DNA of 64,000 nucleotides from JAWXCE01 sp033764775 (GTDB lineage: Bacteria; Pseudomonadota; Alphaproteobacteria; Rhizobiales; Rhodomicrobiaceae), in assembly GCA_033764775.1 (NCBI GenBank), contig JANRIQ010000018.1:1-64000 (forward strand). Direction: 5' to 3'. Shown piece after piece: positions 44,584-52,725 of this stretch. The notes below the pieces were generated by a model. It was given only the letters and a program-made list of their open reading frames with translations. It was not told where the DNA came from and did no database searches. Numbering within the stretch: the first letter of the stretch is position 1; every line of letters begins with the position of its first letter. The position numbers and the translations under genes were made by a program.

Positions 44584-45188
44584 CCGCCATCGCGCAGGCG
44601 CCGGCCCTCGGCTGTGTTGTGCTGGCCGCAGGCCTCTCCCGGCGCATGGGCGGCGAGCACAAGCTGCTGAAAGCCTGGCGGGGCCGGCCGCTGCTCGACC
44701 ATGCCCTTGTTGCGGCGAGCGCCTCCGGCCTTAGCGCCATCGTGGTGGTGACGGGCGCGCGGGGGAACGAGGTCGCCGATCTCGCCTCGCGGCGCGGCTT
44801 GCCGGCGGTCCATAACGCTGAGTTCGCGGAGGGAATGGGATCGTCAATCGCGGCCGGCGTTCGCGCGTTGCCGCCGGGGCTGGCGGGGGCGTTCATCGCG
44901 CTGGGCGACATGCCCCTTGTCCGGCCCGACGATTACGTAGCTCTCGCCGCCGCGTTCGATGCGGCCGACCCCGCCATCATCTGCGCGCCCGCGCATGGCG
45001 GCCGGCGCGGGCATCCTGTGCTTTTCGGCCGGGCGCATTTCGAGGCGTTGGCAGGATTGCGCGGCGATGCTGGCGCGGCTTCGATCGTCAAGGCTGCATG
45101 GAGGGTTGTGCTCGTGGAGCGTCCGACGAACGGCGTCCTGGCGGATTTCGACACGCCTGACAGCTTTGAGCAACATCCTATGACTTAA
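44580..45188 (+). CDS. MocA-like molybdenum cofactor nucleotidyltransferase
   Basis: A 202-residue nucleotidyltransferase with the MobA-like signature LAAGLSRRMGGEHKLLKAWR (residues about 14-33), the VTGARGNEVADL strand-turn, NAEFAEGMGSSIAAGV and the metal-binding Asp in FIALGDMPLVRPDDY. The end carries HGGRRGHPVLFGRAHFEAL. MocA makes molybdopterin cytosine dinucleotide, the cofactor form of many bacterial hydroxylases, which fits its place beside the hydroxylase and XdhC-like genes. The start is GTG, overlapping the XdhC-like stop. Confidence 0.88.
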   Translation: MTAIAQAPALGCVVLAAGLSRRMGGEHKLLKAWRGRPLLDHALVAASASGLSAIVVVTGARGNEVADLASRRGLPAVHNAEFAEGMGSSIAAGVRALPPGLAGAFIALGDMPLVRPDDYVALAAAFDAADPAIICAPAHGGRRGHPVLFGRAHFEALAGLRGDAGAASIVKAAWRVVLVERPTNGVLADFDTPDSFEQHPMT

Positions 45189-45231
45189 AGCGTTTTTCCT
45201 CTTGTCAAAGCGCCTGCTGTTTCTTTAAGCA

Positions 45232-45258
45232 TGTTGCGTTGCACAATGCTCGTTGTGC
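45232..45258 (+). promoter_or_regulatory. Candidate phasin-repressor (PhaR) site
   Basis: TGTTGCGTTGCACAATG followed by GCTCGTTGTGC gives a dyad GCACAA/TTGTGC (45241-45246 and 45253-45258) and a TTGC-TTGCACAA element like those reported upstream of phasin genes controlled by PhaR. It is 117 bp before the phasin start. Inference only. Confidence 0.4.
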
Positions 45259-45374
45259 GGCGCAGCGGCCGCGTTTCGACGAAAATGTGTGACGTTTTCG
45301 GTTCCGCGCGTCTAACATGGGCGGGGCCAGCCTGCGCCAGCTTCTCATTGAAACAAGGGACAGAGGTTAACGCC

Positions 45375-45791
45375 ATGCAAGAGATGCCCCAATTCGCCGA
45401 AATGCCCGAATCCGTTCGCAACATTATGAAGTCAAGCATCGAACAGGCAAAAAAGGCTTTCGACACCTTCATAGCCGCCAGCGAAAAGGCGATGTCGAAC
45501 TTCGAGTCGACCGCTCCGCAAATGAGCAACAGCGGCATGAAAGCGGTGAACGAGAAGATCGCCGAGTTCACCAAAGCCAACGCCAACGCCAACTTCCGTT
45601 ACGCCATGCGCCTGGCCGACGCCAAGCAACTAAGCGAAGTCGTGGAACTGCAGAACGCCCACGTCCGCGAGATGATGGACAGCTTCACCAAGCAGATGGA
45701 AGAGATGCGCCACGTCATGACCGAGTTCATGAAAGAGGGCGCCAAGACCATGCAAAACATGCCCGGCATGCCGAACTTCAACAACAACTAA
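45375..45791 (+). CDS. Phasin (polyhydroxyalkanoate granule-associated protein)
   Basis: A 138-residue helical amphipathic protein of the alphaproteobacterial phasin_2 type: QFAEMPESVRNIMKSSIEQA, then KAFDTFIAASEKAMSNFES and FRYAMRLADAKQLSEVVELQ, closing in a Met/Asn-rich tail. It should coat PHA granules, although no PHA synthase gene is in the window. The start at 45375 (MQEMPQF) has AGAGG 10 bases upstream; the longer frame from 45231 runs through the promoter region. Confidence 0.9.
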   Translation: MQEMPQFAEMPESVRNIMKSSIEQAKKAFDTFIAASEKAMSNFESTAPQMSNSGMKAVNEKIAEFTKANANANFRYAMRLADAKQLSEVVELQNAHVREMMDSFTKQMEEMRHVMTEFMKEGAKTMQNMPGMPNFNNN

Positions 45792-45799
45792 GTCGCGCC

Positions 45800-45826
45800 G
45801 CGCGCCGGGCGGCAAGCCTGGCGCGC
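45800..45826. terminator. Hairpin between phasin and convergent DUF5330 gene
   Basis: GCGCGCCGGG (45800-45809) pairs with CCTGGCGCGC (45817-45826), ten pairs with one G-T wobble, around a 7-base loop. It is 8 bases after the phasin stop and 7 bases before the convergent gene's stop, so it may serve both strands. The T-run is short. Confidence 0.55.
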
Positions 45827-45832
45827 TTGTGC

Positions 45833-46237
45833 TCAATCAACGCGTCGGCGCGCCGGCGCCGTCCATTGCGGCTCCAGGTCATTCTCGGTCAGCGTGTTTT
45901 GAGATGGCGAAGGCTCGGGCTCGCCTTCTGCATCAACGGCCATCCGCAACGAACCCAGGTCCGTGACTTCATCCGTTGTGATCCGCTGCGCGGGTTGTTC
46001 GGCTGCATTGTCCGCTATGAGCGACTGCACCGCGTCAAACCCCGCCCATGCCCGCTCCCCGAGCTTCGACACGGCGCCTTCGGCGTTCTGGCACACCTCG
46101 GGATTACGCCCGCAGAAGCCGCGGATGTCGCGCAGCGTCGCCTGCGCGGCGGTGTAAAGCGCTTGCTTGTCCGCGGGGTCGGACGGCAGCAACAGCAAAA
46201 CAATGAACGACCAGAACAACAGTTTCAGCAGGGTCAT
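45833..46237 (-). CDS. DUF5330 protein
   Basis: A 134-residue protein with an N-terminal hydrophobic segment (MTLLKLLFWSFIVLLLLPSD) that is a signal anchor, then YTAAQATLRDIRGFCGRNPE and a conserved VCQNAEGAVSKLGERAWAGF, with two cysteines. This matches DUF5330, a small family of Hyphomicrobiales with unknown function. It is convergent with the phasin and divergent from the peptidoglycan-binding protein gene. Confidence 0.8.
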   Translation of the reverse strand: MTLLKLLFWSFIVLLLLPSDPADKQALYTAAQATLRDIRGFCGRNPEVCQNAEGAVSKLGERAWAGFDAVQSLIADNAAEQPAQRITTDEVTDLGSLRMAVDAEGEPEPSPSQNTLTENDLEPQWTAPARRRVD

Positions 46238-46366
46238 GGCGGCGCGCCCTTTTCCACACTCTGCGCGCGATCATCCCGCAAAATCTGCAAAAAACCGGCA
46301 AGACGGCCGATAAAGCTCGATACGCATTCAAAGCAAATGTTTGCGACGCCGTTAGCGAAGTCTTCA

Positions 46367-46387
46367 CCCTGTCGTGGCATGACAGGG
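46367..46387. promoter_or_regulatory. Inverted repeat between divergent genes
   Basis: CCCTGTC (46367-46373) and GACAGGG (46381-46387) form a perfect 7-bp inverted repeat with 7 bases between, 31 bp before the peptidoglycan-binding protein start. Operator or leader hairpin; no regulator known. Confidence 0.35.
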
Positions 46388-46417
46388 CAGGGTGAGAAGG
46401 CGAATGCGGAAAAGGCC

Positions 46418-47086
46418 ATGAGCACAATTTGGAGCCGGTGGCGGCGAAAGGCGATCGGTGCGGCGTTCGCGACCCTGACGTTATGTGCGGCGATCAACGC
46501 CCTGTTTTTGCAAACGCCGCGCAATGCGGGCCTGCCGGGCGCTTCCGAGACGGTCGCCGCGCTCCCGGCGGGCAAAAGCGCCGAGACGCCAGTGCGAGCC
46601 GGCGCGGGCGCGCCTCCCCAGCCGTCCGAGCCGCGATCCGCGGCCACGCCTGAAACCATCCGCGCCGTGCAAAGGGAACTCGCGCGGCGCGGCTACCGGG
46701 TCGGGGCCGAGGACGGCCGTGTTCGCATGATCATGCGCGAGGCGATCGTGGCGTACGAGTTCGATCGCGGGCTGCCGCTCACCGGCGAGCCGGACGAAAG
46801 GCTGCTCAAAGACATGCTGTTCGCTCCTCCCCTGCCCAGGGGCAAGCGCGATCAGGCCGAAGCGCGCTTCGAAGGCGACGGCGCGCTCGTGCGCCGGGTG
46901 CAGCAGGCTCTGGCGGAGTTGGGCTTTGGTTCACCGCCCGTCAGCGGCGAGATGGATGACAAGACCCGCGCCGCCCTGCGCCAATTTCAGGCCAACCGCA
47001 AGCTCGGCGAGACTGGCGCGCTTTCCGAGCGCACGCTGTTCGAGATCGCCGTCGTGACGGGCAAGCCGATCACGGTTGGGCCGTAA
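46418..47086 (+). CDS. Peptidoglycan-binding (PG_binding_1) envelope protein
   Basis: A 222-residue protein with a basic N terminus and hydrophobic anchor (RRKAIGAAFATLTLCAAINA), an Ala/Pro linker and two PG_binding_1 repeats. The first is at about residues 75-135 (TIRAVQRELARRGYRVGAED, with Leu-Pro-Leu-Thr-Gly), the second at about 148-215 (LVRRVQQALAELGFGSPPVS, ALRQFQANRKL). No hydrolase domain is seen. ATG 46418 is preferred because it begins the anchor; ATG 46379 is an in-frame alternative inside the inverted repeat. Confidence 0.83.
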   Translation: MSTIWSRWRRKAIGAAFATLTLCAAINALFLQTPRNAGLPGASETVAALPAGKSAETPVRAGAGAPPQPSEPRSAATPETIRAVQRELARRGYRVGAEDGRVRMIMREAIVAYEFDRGLPLTGEPDERLLKDMLFAPPLPRGKRDQAEARFEGDGALVRRVQQALAELGFGSPPVSGEMDDKTRAALRQFQANRKLGETGALSERTLFEIAVVTGKPITVGP

Positions 47087-47093
47087 CCGCGTC

Positions 47094-47774
47094 TCAACGA
47101 TAGACTCGGGTTCCGCGCCGCGGCTTTTTGGGCGGCGGAGGCGCCGGCGGCGGCGCCGCTTTCTCCGGCCCTTTGGCGACGAGCAGGGCGTCCGTCTCCT
47201 TTTGCGGCTCGCACGTGGTCTGGCTTAGCGCCGCGTTCGTCGCCTCTAGGAAATCGGGGCTGCGGATCGGCGCCTGCATCAGCGCCACGCCGGTCATGGA
47301 CGGGGTGATGACGATGATCTGATCCTCGCCGTCCTCGGTCTTCTCGGACACCGTTTCGCGGGCGATGCGCTCGCGCGGGACGAGCAGCAGCCGGAGGTCG
47401 CGGCGGCGCGCCTCGGCGCCGGTGATCACGTAGAAGTTCTCGCCGAACCGTGTGTAAATCGCCAGCGTCCAGGTGGCGTCGGGGAGATAGGGCCGCAGCA
47501 GCAGGTTTTTCTGTGTGAGGTCGAAACGGCAGAAAGCGGCCGCCACGTCCGGCGCCATCATGGCCAAGGGCGGGTTCTCGGTCGCCGGCGGGAGAAGCTG
47601 ATAGGCGTTCGGCTCGGACAGGGCCGACAGGCGCGCCCAGGCGTCCCGTTCGGCCACGTAGGGCACGCTCAGCACGGCGGCGATGTGGATGACCCCGCTG
47701 AGGCTCAGGGCGCCCGCGATCCACAGCCATGGCGGCTTCAGTCCGCCGATCCATTTGAGCGCCTCTAGCCGCAC
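47094..47774 (-). CDS. DUF1254-like periplasmic protein
   Basis: A 226-residue protein with an N-terminal hydrophobic anchor (about residues 17-38, LWIAGALSLSGVIHIAAVLS), followed by YVAERDAWARLSALSEPNAY, APDVAAAFCRFDLTQ, TLAIYTRFGENFYVITGAEA and a C-terminal Pro-rich tail. The pattern resembles the DUF1254-type partner that follows DUF1214 genes in Hyphomicrobiales. It overlaps the upstream DUF1214 gene by 10 bases. Function unknown; they probably act together in the envelope. Confidence 0.7.
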   Translation of the reverse strand: MRLEALKWIGGLKPPWLWIAGALSLSGVIHIAAVLSVPYVAERDAWARLSALSEPNAYQLLPPATENPPLAMMAPDVAAAFCRFDLTQKNLLLRPYLPDATWTLAIYTRFGENFYVITGAEARRRDLRLLLVPRERIARETVSEKTEDGEDQIIVITPSMTGVALMQAPIRSPDFLEATNAALSQTTCEPQKETDALLVAKGPEKAAPPPAPPPPKKPRRGTRVYR

Positions 47775-48349
47775 GCGATCCTCCGGATGACGGGGAGGAT
47801 TTCCGAACGCGTTTCGCGGCTGCCCGCCTCGGCGGCGTTCTGGGGCTTCAGCACCTTCAGCGTCAGCATAAGGCCGTCCGCGTCCGCGGTCGGCAGCCAG
47901 TTGCCGGGCCGGGCGCGCGGGGCGAGCCGCACGCGGAAGCTGCCGTCAGGCAGCAGGGCGATGTTTTTGCTGTTGAAGGCGTGGCGCTCGGCCTTGTTCT
48001 TGATGGGCGCGCCGGCGTCGTCGAAGGCCGCGATGCTCCACCATAAGGCGTTGAACGGGCGACCCGCGATTTCGTAATCGCACTCGGGCGAGAGCGCGTC
48101 GCCATCGCTGTCCTCGCGCGCCGTGAAGGTGAGGGCGGTCGATGAGGTGACGGGGAGCTGCCCGGAGCGGGCCATTCGGGCGCGGGTGTAGGGGTCGGCG
48201 TCGAGGCGGCTTTCGGACGGCCAGGTTTTCCACGGCCCAACCTGGCTGACGTTGAACGCGGCGCCGTCGTCGATGAGCCGCCACGCCGAGCCGACGCCCA
48301 CGACGAGCGCGAGCAGACCAAAACCGACGATCTTCAGCAGAACCTTCAC
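47765..48349 (-). CDS. DUF1214 protein
   Basis: A 194-residue exported protein: N-terminal hydrophobic segment (VLLKIVGFGLLALVVGVGSA), then SQVGPWKTWPSESRLDADPY, ARMARSGQLPVTSSTALTF, the conserved ALWWSIAAFDDAGAPI and DGLMLTLKVLKP. This matches DUF1214, a beta-sandwich domain often paired with DUF1254. Overlap with the downstream gene shows they are co-translated. No enzymatic residues recognised. Confidence 0.85.
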   Translation of the reverse strand: MKVLLKIVGFGLLALVVGVGSAWRLIDDGAAFNVSQVGPWKTWPSESRLDADPYTRARMARSGQLPVTSSTALTFTAREDSDGDALSPECDYEIAGRPFNALWWSIAAFDDAGAPIKNKAERHAFNSKNIALLPDGSFRVRLAPRARPGNWLPTADADGLMLTLKVLKPQNAAEAGSRETRSEILPVIRRIACG

Positions 48350-48377
48350 CGCAGCCTCACGAAGCAGCTCATGCCGG

Positions 48378-50705
48378 TCACTCGGTTCGCACCGTGGATG
48401 GACGCGCCAGCGATGCGTCGCGATCGGCGGCCGCTTCGTCGAGCTTGGGCGTCTCCTTGAACATTTTGTTCAGGTTCAGCAGAACCTTCTTCGTGCGGGC
48501 GGGCATGGACTTTGTCGCCTCGGCGGTCGCGCTGAGGTCGGACCCGTCGCGCGGCGCGGCGGCGAGGCGGGCGAGCTCTTCCTGCTGGCGCGGATGCACC
48601 GGCAGCCCGGGGATGGTTGGGATGTTGTAGCTCGTATGCGCCGCCGTCATGAACTGCTTCCAGGCGGGCGCGGCGAAACCGCCGCCGGTCACGTCGTTCA
48701 TCGGCGTGAAGTTGTCGTTCCCAAGCCAGATGCCTGCGACGAGCTGGCCCGTGTAGCCGACGAACCACGCATCCCGATATTCCGAGCTTGTGCCGGTTTT
48801 GCCGGCGGAATAGGTGAAGTCCAGTTCGGCGGCGCGCCCCGTGCCTTCCGTCACCACCGCGCGCATCATCTGGTTCAGATATTCGATGTCCTTGGTGTCG
48901 AAAAGCTGGCCGGGGGCGAGAGCGGGCTTGGGCGCCGCCGGCTCCGCCTTCTCCGCGCCGCGACGGCCGCGACGGCCGGTTTCAGGCGCCGCCTCGGCCT
49001 CGGGGTCGCCGGCTTTGATGGCGACGTTGACCGGCTTGTCCGCCCCGCGCGCTTTTGCGCATTTCACTCGCTCCTCCTCTTCGGAGCCGCGCGTGTAGAC
49101 CACTTCGTCCTTCATGTTGCGCACTTCGGTGAGGGCGTAGGGGCACACCGCGTAACCGCCGTTGGCGAATGTCGCGGTGCCCGCCACGTGGCTGAGCGGC
49201 GTGATGCCCTGGTCGCCAAGCGACATGGTGCAGGTCTTGTTGATGACGATGCCGAGCTTGCGCAGCGTGGCGAGCACGCGGTCGCGGGTCACCTTTGGGT
49301 CGAACGACATCTTCGCCGCGATCGTGTTGCGCGACAGGGCGAGGGCAGTCGACATGGTCATGCTGCCTTTGTAGCCGCCCTCGTAGTTGCCGATGGTGTG
49401 GCTGCCGCAGCCGACCGGGCTGTCGAGCCAGATGGAGTTCGGCCGATAGCCGCGCTCCACCGCCGTCAGATACACATACGGTTTAAACGACGAGCCGGGC
49501 TGGCGAATGCCGTGAGCGGCCCGGTTGAACTGGCTGTCGCCGTAATCCTTGCCGCCGACCATGGCCCGCACCGCCCCGTCCGTCTCCATGCCGACGAGCG
49601 CCGCCTGGCCGATGCGCTTGGCGCGTCCGTGCTGGGTGATGATGCCGGCGATGGCCTGCTCGGCCGCCGTCTGCATGCCGGCGTCGAGCGTCGTCGTGGC
49701 GACGAGCGAGAATTCGCCTTTGCCGGCCATCACGCGCTGGATTTCCTCAAACGCCCAGTCGAGATAGTAGTTCGGCGCGTCCACGCCGGTCCGCTCGATG
49801 ACCTTCGCCGGGTTGAGGCGCGCGCCGTGCACCTGGCCCTCGGTCATGTAGCCTGCGTCCACCATGGCGGTGAGCACCACGTTCGAGCGCGCCCGCGATT
49901 CGGCCGGGTTGGCGTGGGGCGCGTATTTCGTCGGAGCTTTGTACAAACCCGCGAGGAGGGCGGCCTCGGCGAGATTGATGTCGCGTACGGACTTGCCGAA
50001 ATAAAACTGGGACGCCGCCTCAACGCCGAACGCGCCGCCGCCCATGTAAGAGCGGTCGAGATACATTTTCAGGATTTCGCGCTTGGTCAGCCGCGCCTCC
50101 AGCCAGAGCGCGATGAACGCCTCCTTGATCTTGCGGTCAAAGGAGCGCTCTGAACTGAGAAACAGGTTCTTGGCGAGCTGCTGGGTGAGCGACGAGCCGC
50201 CCTGGCTGATCTCGCGGTTCTGGATGTTGGCGACGGCGGCGCGCACGGTGCCGAAGATGTCGATGCCGAAATGCTCGAAGAACCGGCGATCCTCGGTCGC
50301 CATGGTCGCTTTGATGAGCACGTCGGGGATTTCCTCCAGCGGCACCACGTCCGAGTACAAGATGCCGCGCTTGCCGATCTCGTTTCCGGCCCGGTCGAGG
50401 AACGTCACGCTATACTCGCCGGCCGTGCGCCAGCCGGGGGTTTTCGTCTCCTCAATGGCGGGCAGACAGAAAGTGAGCAGCACGAGAAGCCCGAGAATGA
50501 AGAGGTTGGCGCCCTCGGAGGCGGCCTCGGTCGCGACCTTGCGCGCGCCTGTGACCCGAAAGCGGGCGAAAAACGCGGAATAGGACGCCCACCAATCTTG
50601 ATAGCGCGCCCAGGCGCCGTAGACGCTGGAGTCGAGCCAGCTGTCGAGCGCCCACCAGTCGATGAGGCGTGCGCGGCGGTTCGGTTTGAAAATCCAGTCG
50701 TCCAA
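48378..50705 (-). CDS. Class A penicillin-binding protein (PBP1A-type)
   Basis: A 775-residue bifunctional peptidoglycan synthase. A Trp-rich cytoplasmic N terminus (about 1-60) precedes one TM helix (about 66-83). The glycosyltransferase domain has catalytic Glu138 in KATMATEDRRFFEHFGIDIF and GGSSLTQQLAKNLFLSSERS. The transpeptidase domain has Ser405-x-x-Lys in QPGSSFKPYVY, Ser-Arg-Asn (LSRNTIAAK) and Lys-Thr-Gly in SAGKTGTSSEYRDAWFVGYT. Insertions in the C-terminal part (Ala/Glu/Arg-rich, near 590) and a polar tail are lineage-specific. The GTA-like cluster starts divergently on the other side of its promoter region. Confidence 0.94.
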   Translation of the reverse strand: MDDWIFKPNRRARLIDWWALDSWLDSSVYGAWARYQDWWASYSAFFARFRVTGARKVATEAASEGANLFILGLLVLLTFCLPAIEETKTPGWRTAGEYSVTFLDRAGNEIGKRGILYSDVVPLEEIPDVLIKATMATEDRRFFEHFGIDIFGTVRAAVANIQNREISQGGSSLTQQLAKNLFLSSERSFDRKIKEAFIALWLEARLTKREILKMYLDRSYMGGGAFGVEAASQFYFGKSVRDINLAEAALLAGLYKAPTKYAPHANPAESRARSNVVLTAMVDAGYMTEGQVHGARLNPAKVIERTGVDAPNYYLDWAFEEIQRVMAGKGEFSLVATTTLDAGMQTAAEQAIAGIITQHGRAKRIGQAALVGMETDGAVRAMVGGKDYGDSQFNRAAHGIRQPGSSFKPYVYLTAVERGYRPNSIWLDSPVGCGSHTIGNYEGGYKGSMTMSTALALSRNTIAAKMSFDPKVTRDRVLATLRKLGIVINKTCTMSLGDQGITPLSHVAGTATFANGGYAVCPYALTEVRNMKDEVVYTRGSEEEERVKCAKARGADKPVNVAIKAGDPEAEAAPETGRRGRRGAEKAEPAAPKPALAPGQLFDTKDIEYLNQMMRAVVTEGTGRAAELDFTYSAGKTGTSSEYRDAWFVGYTGQLVAGIWLGNDNFTPMNDVTGGGFAAPAWKQFMTAAHTSYNIPTIPGLPVHPRQQEELARLAAAPRDGSDLSATAEATKSMPARTKKVLLNLNKMFKETPKLDEAAADRDASLARPSTVRTE

Positions 50706-50888
50706 GGAAGACGCCTTCGCTGCTGTTTACCCGAATTTGTATGCGAGCCGCTCGCTTTATGGAACGGCTAAATTGGCGCCGTCCCTTCAAATGCAGGCGC
50801 CCATGCGGTTACCCACAACCCGGCGTCGCGGATGCTTAATCGGCCTTCACCTAGTATAAATCCAAAAAATCAAAGTAAAAATCGCGTT

Positions 50889-50943
50889 TATAATGTTTTT
50901 ATTGAATAAAAACGTTGACAGCGCGGCGCTGACCGTGTACTGT
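50889..50943 (+). promoter_or_regulatory. Promoter and palindrome region upstream of the GTA-like cluster
   Basis: The 304 bp between the PBP gene and TerS hold an AT-rich tract (about 50848-50914), unusual for this genome. It contains TATAAT (50889-50894), a perfect 8-bp inverted repeat GTTTTTAT (50895-50902) / ATAAAAAC (50906-50913) and then TTGACA (50915-50920) with TACTGT (50938-50943) 17 bp downstream. The palindrome directly abuts the -35 hexamer, the usual place for a repressor or activator. Neither the promoter nor the regulator is proven. The opposite strand must hold the PBP promoter too. Confidence 0.5.
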
Positions 50944-51009
50944 TTCGGCATGATCAGAGAGTTGGGCGAACACACCGCCGGCCTCTCCTCCAAACATCCC
51001 AATCGGCGC

Positions 51010-51444
51010 ATGAGCAAAAACACCGAGGCCGACTGGCCGGCGATGATCCAGGCCTACGCCCGCGGCGAGGCGAGCGTGCGCGACCTGTGCCGCCGCCATG
51101 GCGTCAGCGCCTCCGCGTTGTACCGCCGGCTGAAAGCGGGCGGGGTCATGCGCCGGCGAGCGCCGCCCGAGGCGGGGCTGCTCATGCGCCTCGCCAAGGC
51201 CCTGGAGAAAAAAATGTCCCGATTTGAGGAAAGCTTAAACGCCGGCGGCGCGCTCTCGACCGCCGATCAGGAGCGCGAGGCGCGCACGCTGTCGTCGCTC
51301 CTGCGCATGTTCGAGCGCATCAGCACGCTCAGCGAGCGCGAACGCAAAACCGAGGCGACCAAGGGAACAACCGTGGATGCGGACACGCTGCGCGCAGAGC
51401 TTGCGGCTCGCCTTGAAGCGTTGCGGCGACGCAGCGGGGATTGA
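51010..51444 (+). CDS. GTA-like small terminase subunit with helix-turn-helix
   Basis: A 144-residue protein placed first in the cluster, as TerS (gp1) is in GTA clusters. The N-terminal half holds a clear helix-turn-helix (SVRDLCRRHGVSASALYRRL, residues about 19-38) and a basic stretch. The C-terminal half is helical and coiled-coil-like (MRLAKALEKKMSRFEESLNA, LSSLLRMFERISTLSERERK). Start: ATG 51010 is chosen because the predicted promoter covers the upstream ATG at 50893 and reaches the ATG at 50950. It overlaps the large terminase frame by 68 bp. Confidence 0.65.
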   Translation: MSKNTEADWPAMIQAYARGEASVRDLCRRHGVSASALYRRLKAGGVMRRRAPPEAGLLMRLAKALEKKMSRFEESLNAGGALSTADQEREARTLSSLLRMFERISTLSERERKTEATKGTTVDADTLRAELAARLEALRRRSGD

Positions 51445-52711
51445 CCATCTTCCGCTCTCGGCCGATGAGGCGGCTTTTCTCCTCCAGGACTGGCAGCTAT
51501 GGGCGCGCGACGATCAGTTGCCGCCAGAGAGAGAGTGGTCGATCTGGCTGATGCTCGGCGGGCGCGGGGCGGGCAAGACGCGGGCCGGCGCGGAATGGGT
51601 GCGCGGCCTGGCGCTGGGCCTCCCGCCGTTCTCCCCGCGGCCCGTCGCGCGGATCGCGCTCGTCGGCGAAACGCTGCATGACGCGCGTTCGGTGATGGTT
51701 GAGGGGCCGTCGGGCTTGCTCGCGATTCACCCGGCGCACGAGCGCCCGCGGTTCGTCGCCTCGAAGCGGGAGTTGGTCTGGCCGAACGGGGCGGTCGCGC
51801 AGGTGTTTTCGTCCGAAGATCCGGACTCGTTGCGCGGGCCGCAGTTCAGCGCGGCGTGGGGCGACGAACTGGCCAAGTGGCGGCACGCGGAGGAGACGTT
51901 CGACATGCTTCAGTTCGGCGTGCGCCTCGGCGAGCGCCCGCGCCAGATGTTCACGACGACGCCGCGCTCGTCGCCGCTGCTGAGAAAGCTGCTCGCCGAT
52001 CCGGCTGTGGCGGTGACGCGGGCGGCGACTGCGGCCAACGCGGCGAACCTCGCGCCCTCGTTCATGGAGTTGGTGACGGCGCGCTATGCCGGCACGCGGC
52101 TCGGCCGGCAGGAACTGGACGGCGAGTTGATCGAGGATCGGGCGGACGCGCTTTGGCGTCGCGAAACGATTGAGCGCGCCCGCGTTCAGGCCGCGCCGCC
52201 GCTCGCGCGTATCGTGGTGGCGGTCGATCCGCCTGTGACGGCGCATAAAAACTCGGACGCATGCGGCATCGTCGCGACGGGCGTGGCCGAGGACAGCCGC
52301 GCCTATGTGCTCGCCGACGCCACATGCCAGGGCCGCCAGCCGCTCGAATGGGCGCGCGCGGCGCTTGCGCTTTACGAGCGGCTTGAGGCGGACTGCCTCG
52401 TCGCCGAGGTCAATCAAGGCGGCGAGCTTGTCGCGGAAGTGTTCCGCCAGATCGCGCCCGGCGTCCCGGTGAAGCAGGTGCGGGCGACGCGGGGCAAGGC
52501 GGCCCGCGCCGAGCCGGTCGCCGCGCTTTACGAGCAAGGCCGCGTCGCCCATGTGGGCGCGTTCGCCGAGCTTGAGGATCAGATGTGCGATTTCGGCCCC
52601 GGCGGCCTGTCCGGCGGCGCCAGCCCCGACCGGGTCGATGCGCTCGTCTGGGCGATCACAGAACTAATGCTGACCGAGCGCCGCGACCCGCGCATCCGCG
52701 CTCTCACTTAA
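51377..52711 (+). CDS. GTA-like terminase large subunit
   Basis: A 444-residue packaging motor. The ATPase domain has Walker A GGRGAGKTR (about residues 61-69) preceded by WSIWLML, ARIALVGETLHDARSVMVEG, and a Walker B/acidic motif in FSAAWGDELAKW. The C-terminal nuclease-like half includes IVVAVDPPVTAHKNSDACGI and ADCLVAEVNQGGELVAEVFR. Matches DNA-packaging protein gp2 of Rhodobacter-type GTAs. The true start may be internal (TTG at 51401 or 51413); the first ATG gives a 68-bp overlap with TerS. Confidence 0.9.
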   Translation: MRTRCAQSLRLALKRCGDAAGIDHLPLSADEAAFLLQDWQLWARDDQLPPEREWSIWLMLGGRGAGKTRAGAEWVRGLALGLPPFSPRPVARIALVGETLHDARSVMVEGPSGLLAIHPAHERPRFVASKRELVWPNGAVAQVFSSEDPDSLRGPQFSAAWGDELAKWRHAEETFDMLQFGVRLGERPRQMFTTTPRSSPLLRKLLADPAVAVTRAATAANAANLAPSFMELVTARYAGTRLGRQELDGELIEDRADALWRRETIERARVQAAPPLARIVVAVDPPVTAHKNSDACGIVATGVAEDSRAYVLADATCQGRQPLEWARAALALYERLEADCLVAEVNQGGELVAEVFRQIAPGVPVKQVRATRGKAARAEPVAALYEQGRVAHVGAFAELEDQMCDFGPGGLSGGASPDRVDALVWAITELMLTERRDPRIRALT

Positions 52712-52725
52712 TGTTGGAGGCCGTT

